A DNA stretch of 64,000 nt from Micromonospora narathiwatensis (lineage in GTDB: Bacteria > Actinomycetota > Actinomycetes > Mycobacteriales > Micromonosporaceae). This document shows, piece by piece, positions 59,688 through 64,000 of the stretch. The stretch is taken from the NCBI RefSeq assembly GCF_900089605.1, contig NZ_LT594324.1, forward strand, positions 2,852,001-2,916,000, in the 5' to 3' direction. The position numbers and the translations under genes were made by a program. Numbering within the stretch: position 1 is the stretch's first letter; every line of letters starts with the position of its first letter. The notes beneath the pieces are model-generated. The model had not been told where the DNA came from. It ran no database searches and saw only the letters and a program-made list of their open reading frames with translations.

Positions 59688-61313
59688 ATGTCGACCGAGA
59701 CCGCAGACGTGGCCACCACCGCCCGGTCGATCCGCAACCCGGTCCTCACCGGCTTCCACCCGGACCCGTCGATCCTGCGGGTGGGTGACGACTACTACCT
59801 GGCCACCTCCACCTTCGAGTGGTATCCGGGCGTCCGCGTCCACCACTCCCGCGACCTGGTCCACTGGCGCGCGCTGGGCGGCATCATCACCAACCGTCGC
59901 CTGCTGGACCTGCGTGGCTGTGGCGACTCAAACGGCGTATGGGCGCCCGACCTGACGTACCACGACGGCTTGTTCCACCTGGTCTACAGCGACGTCGCCA
60001 GCTTCGCCAGCGGCTACTGGGATCCGCAGAACTACCTGGTCACCGCCCCGGACATCAGCGGGCCATGGTCGGACCCGGTGAAGCTGCACTCGCACGGCTT
60101 CGACGCCTCGCTGTTCCACGACTCCGACGGCAGCACCTGGCTGCTCAGCATGAGCGCGGACTGGCGACCGGGGCGCGACCGCTTCGGCGGCATCGAGATC
60201 CAACGCTACGACCGCGAGCGACGCCGGATGGTCGGCGAGCCCCGGATCATCTTCCGCGGCACCTCGGCCGGCCTGACCGAGGGACCGCACATCTACCGGC
60301 GGGACGGCTGGTACTGGCTGGTCACCGCCGAGGGCGGCACCAGCTGGGAGCACCAGGTCACCGTCGCGCGGTCACGGCACCTGCACGGCCCGTACCTGGC
60401 CGACCCGAACGGTCCGCTGCTCACCTCCGCGGGCCACCCGGAGCTGCGGCTGCAGAAGGCCGGCCACGGCTGCCTGGTGGAGACCCAGCACGGCGACTGG
60501 TACCTGGCCCACCTGGTGGGACGCCCCTACACACCGCTGGGCAACTGCGTGCTCGGCCGAGAAACCGCGATCCAGAAGGTCGACTGGGCCACCGACGGGT
60601 GGCCCCAGGTCCCCGGTGGGGTGCCGGCCGAGGCCATTCCCGCGCCAAACCTGCCCGCGCACCCCTGGCCGGACGAGCCGGCGACCGACCACTTCGACGG
60701 CCCCCAACTGGCCACGTGCTGGTCGACGCTGCGCCGCCCGGCGGACGCCGACTGGCTCGACCTGCGGGCGCGTCCGTCACACCTGCGCGTCCACGGCGGA
60801 CAGTCGCCGGTCGGCAAGCAGACGCCCAGCCTGATCGGCCGACGGGTCGGCGCGGCGCGCTGCACGCTGGAGACCGTGGTCGAGTTCGATCCCGTCAACC
60901 ACCGGCACCTGGCCGGCCTCACCGCCTACTACAACACCCTGAACTGGCACTACCTCTACCTGACCCGGGCCGACGACGGCCGGGCGGTGCTGGAGTTGCT
61001 CAGCTGCGACCAGGGCCGCCGGCGCGTCCACCCGGACTTCACCGTCGATGTCGCCGACGCCGTCCGGGTCGGCCTGCGGGCGGAGTTCGACGGGCCGGTG
61101 GTGCGCTTCGGCTACGACCTCGGCGCCGGCTGGCGGGAGCTGCCGATGGAACTGGACGCGACGATCCTGTCCGACGAGCACGCCGCGATGATCATCGACG
61201 GCGAGCCGGCGGCCTGGGGTTTCACCGGCGCCTTCCTCGGGCTGTGGGTACAGGATCTCGGCAACGACGGCGTCTACGCCGACTTCGACCACGCCACCTA
61301 CCTCGAGCACTGA
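59688..61313 (+). CDS. GH43 beta-xylosidase
   Basis: This 541-residue enzyme has the five-bladed GH43 propeller: base Asp26 in GFHPDPSI, pKa-modulating Asp139 in HGFDASLFHD and acid Glu198 in TEGPHIY, followed by a C-terminal beta-sandwich (about 330-541) typical of the long bacterial beta-xylosidases. No signal peptide is present, so it acts inside the cell on xylo-oligosaccharides with inversion. AAAGGAG lies upstream of the ATG. A regulatory box lies 48 bp upstream. Arabinofuranosidase side activity is common in the family. Confidence 0.92.
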   Translation: MSTETADVATTARSIRNPVLTGFHPDPSILRVGDDYYLATSTFEWYPGVRVHHSRDLVHWRALGGIITNRRLLDLRGCGDSNGVWAPDLTYHDGLFHLVYSDVASFASGYWDPQNYLVTAPDISGPWSDPVKLHSHGFDASLFHDSDGSTWLLSMSADWRPGRDRFGGIEIQRYDRERRRMVGEPRIIFRGTSAGLTEGPHIYRRDGWYWLVTAEGGTSWEHQVTVARSRHLHGPYLADPNGPLLTSAGHPELRLQKAGHGCLVETQHGDWYLAHLVGRPYTPLGNCVLGRETAIQKVDWATDGWPQVPGGVPAEAIPAPNLPAHPWPDEPATDHFDGPQLATCWSTLRRPADADWLDLRARPSHLRVHGGQSPVGKQTPSLIGRRVGAARCTLETVVEFDPVNHRHLAGLTAYYNTLNWHYLYLTRADDGRAVLELLSCDQGRRRVHPDFTVDVADAVRVGLRAEFDGPVVRFGYDLGAGWRELPMELDATILSDEHAAMIIDGEPAAWGFTGAFLGLWVQDLGNDGVYADFDHATYLEH

Positions 61314-61435
61314 CCCCTCCGCCGCCACGGACCCGTTGACGCACGCCATCGACCTCCGCACGTCTGTGGCGTCACCCGCACCACCCCACGTTCCCGTGCC
61401 CTCGACCCAGTCGACCCCGCCCCGGAAGGAACACC

Positions 61436-62629
61436 ATGAAGCTGAGACGCTGGCTCGCCGCCGGCGCGGTCGCCGTCGCGACCGTCGCCGCCCTCAACGT
61501 CACCCCCGCCACGGCGGGCCGCCCGTACGACCCCGCGGCCCAGAGCCTGCGCGACCTGGCCATCCGCCACGGCCTGTACGTGGGCACCGCGGTCGACATG
61601 GCCGTCCTCAACGACGCCGCGGACCCGCGCTACCGCGAGCTGACCGCGTCGGAGTTCTCCACCGTCACGGCGGAGAACGTGATGAAGTGGGAAAGCCTGG
61701 AGCCGACCCGCGGCAGCTACAACTGGGGGCCGGCCGACGAACTCGTCGCCTTCGCCCGCCAGCACAACCAGCGCGTACGAGGTCACGTGCTGGTCTGGCA
61801 GAACCAGCTGCCGAGCTGGTTGACCAGCGGGGTCGAGAACGGCTCCATCAGCAAGGCGGAGCTGCGCCAGATCCTGCGCAACCACATCACCAACGTGGTC
61901 ACCCACTTCAAGGGCCGCATCTGGCAGTGGGACGTCGTCAACGAGGCGGTCAGTGACCCCTGGGACAACCCGTCGACCCTGCACTACAAGGGCTTCTGGG
62001 CCCAGCACCTCGGGCCGGACTACATCGCCGACGCCTTCCGTTGGGCCCGTGCCGCCGACCCGAAGGCGCTGCTGTTCTACAACGACTACAACATCGAGGC
62101 CTTCGGCTCCGGCAACCCGGCCAACGACAAGACCCAGTTCGTGTACGACATGGCCCGCGACCTGCTGGCCAAGCGCGTGCCGATCGACGGTGTCGGCAGC
62201 CAGGGCCACCTCGGCACCCAGTACGGCAACTACGACACCCTCCAGGTGGCCGCGGCGCTGAAGAAGTTCGCGGGGCTGGGTCTGGCCACCGCGTTCACCG
62301 AGGTCGACGTGCGCAGCCAGCTCACCGCGGGGGTCCAGGCGGGCGACTCCGCCGAGATCAACCCCCGGCTGCAGGCGTCCGCGGCGAACTTCAGCGTCCT
62401 GCTGCGGGCCTGTCTGGCCGAACGGCACTGCCTGTCGTTCACCCTCTGGGGCTTCACCGACCGGCACTCGTGGGTGCCGGGCTGGTTCTCCAACCCGCCG
62501 GAGGGCCTGGCCACGGTGTACGACGAGAACTACCAGCCGAAGCGGGCGTACCAGGAGATCAAGGCCGACCTGATCTTCGCCGGGCCGCCCTACGTGCTGC
62601 CCCGGGCGGTGCAGACGCCCCGCCGGTAG
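61436..62629 (+). CDS. Secreted GH10 endo-xylanase, catalytic domain only
   Basis: This 397-residue protein has a signal peptide (about 1-28, ending ATAG) and a GH10 barrel with acid/base Glu170 in WDVVNEAVSD and nucleophile Glu289 in AFTEVDVR. The usual nucleophile motif is ITELD, so FTEVD is a variant, and the substrate loops differ from the second GH10. No carbohydrate-binding module follows. GGAAGGA precedes the ATG; the gap from GH43 is 122 bp with no box, so it may be cotranscribed with GH43. It should cleave the xylan backbone outside the cell. Confidence 0.92.
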   Translation: MKLRRWLAAGAVAVATVAALNVTPATAGRPYDPAAQSLRDLAIRHGLYVGTAVDMAVLNDAADPRYRELTASEFSTVTAENVMKWESLEPTRGSYNWGPADELVAFARQHNQRVRGHVLVWQNQLPSWLTSGVENGSISKAELRQILRNHITNVVTHFKGRIWQWDVVNEAVSDPWDNPSTLHYKGFWAQHLGPDYIADAFRWARAADPKALLFYNDYNIEAFGSGNPANDKTQFVYDMARDLLAKRVPIDGVGSQGHLGTQYGNYDTLQVAAALKKFAGLGLATAFTEVDVRSQLTAGVQAGDSAEINPRLQASAANFSVLLRACLAERHCLSFTLWGFTDRHSWVPGWFSNPPEGLATVYDENYQPKRAYQEIKADLIFAGPPYVLPRAVQTPRR

Positions 62630-62637
62630 ACGCCAAC

Positions 62638-62674
62638 CGACGGCGGGGCGGTCAGCCGACCGGCCCCGCCGTCG
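62638..62674 (+). terminator. Hairpin terminator after GH10
   Basis: CGACGGCGGGGC (62638-62649) and its exact complement (62663-62674) form a 12-bp stem; the loop itself can pair as GGTC/GACC. It lies 9 bp past the xylanase stop. Confidence 0.75.
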
Positions 62675-62722
62675 CCCCGTCGCCGCCCAGCGGGTGGCAG
62701 GCCGCCTACCCGGCGGAAAGCT

Positions 62723-62735
62723 CCGAAAATTCCGG
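62723..62735. promoter_or_regulatory. Xylan-regulon box (CCGAAAATTCCGG)
   Basis: A full match to CCGRAA-n-TTYCGG, about 200 bp upstream of the predicted promoter of the second GH10 gene; a half-site (CCGGAAG) overlaps its right end. Confidence 0.6.
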
Positions 62736-62937
62736 AAGTTGGTTCCAGCGCGGCGCGGCGATCTCGGCGGCGTACCGGGCCAAGTGGCCGGCTCCGGCCG
62801 GCGTACCCTCGCCCGGTCCCGCTGCAGGCCACATCGGATCGTTGGCGCCCCGGGCAGTCCGGTGTACCGGTCGCCACGCCGGCCCCGCGACGCCGTCCGC
62901 AGGCACCGACGGCCGCTGGATACGACGCGATCGTGAG

Positions 62938-62966
62938 TTGAGAATTCGGTACCGTCCCGGTACTTT
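62938..62966 (+). promoter_or_regulatory. Promoter of the second GH10 gene
   Basis: TTGAGA (62938-62943) and TACTTT (62961-62966) are spaced by 17 bp. The -10 is embedded in CCGGTA-CTT-TTTCGG (62957-62971), which itself resembles a spaced version of the regulatory box. The leader would be about 145 nt. Confidence 0.5.
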
Positions 62967-63001
62967 TTCGGGAGAGATGGCTTTCGATCAGCTCACGGTG
63001 A

Positions 63002-64000
<999 letters not shown>

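Overview
The window is very GC-rich DNA with strong third-position G/C bias, frequent GTG starts and 4-bp stop/start overlaps, typical of an actinomycete. The hybrid PKS/NRPS genes next to a large xylan-degradation inventory fit a soil Micromonosporaceae member (Micromonospora-like). That placement is an inference; no rRNA or other phylogenetic marker is present.

Region 1 (1-21876, minus strand) is a tightly coupled assembly line read right to left: FAAL-ACP-KS-AT-DH-psiKR-ER-KR-ACP (12793-21876), KS-AT-KR-ACP (7964-12796), a C-A-PCP NRPS module whose adenylation pocket reads as serine-specific (4573-7962), and a KS-AT-KR-DH protein (1-4556) that runs off the left edge. It should make a fatty-acyl-primed polyketide joined to serine and extended again. 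The product is not recognised, and the rest of the cluster lies outside the window.

Region 2 (22597-35337) looks like an amine/aminosugar uptake and catabolism locus: a Tat-exported flavin amine oxidase, a SIS phosphosugar isomerase, a maltokinase-like glucosamine kinase, a PotDBCA-type ABC transporter, a TetR regulator with a 20-bp palindromic operator, an MGT-type glycosyltransferase, a PuuB-like FAD oxidase and an aldehyde dehydrogenase. A stand-alone DUF72 gene (35427-36278) follows.

Region 3 (36323-64000) is a glucuronoxylan utilisation island. A secreted glucuronoyl esterase with CBM2 (CE15) and two secreted GH10 xylanases attack the polymer, and a CE7 esterase removes acetyl groups. 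One ABC operon (41429-51548) couples import to GH39, GH42 and GH67 enzymes. A second, bxlEFGA-like operon (51592-57114, minus) imports xylo-oligosaccharides for a cytoplasmic GH3 beta-xylosidase. GH43 beta-xylosidase stands alone. Two LacI regulators lie convergently at 57257-59309. A class III aminotransferase (38371-39747) sits unexplained between the two esterases.

The most notable regulatory signal is a recurrent 13-14 bp palindrome, CCGRAA-n-TTYCGG, found in the intergenic regions in front of CE15, CE7/ABC operon, GH43/LacI and the last GH10. A different LacI-type palindrome sits between bxlE and bxlR. I found no RNA genes, insertion sequences, CRISPR arrays or phage features.
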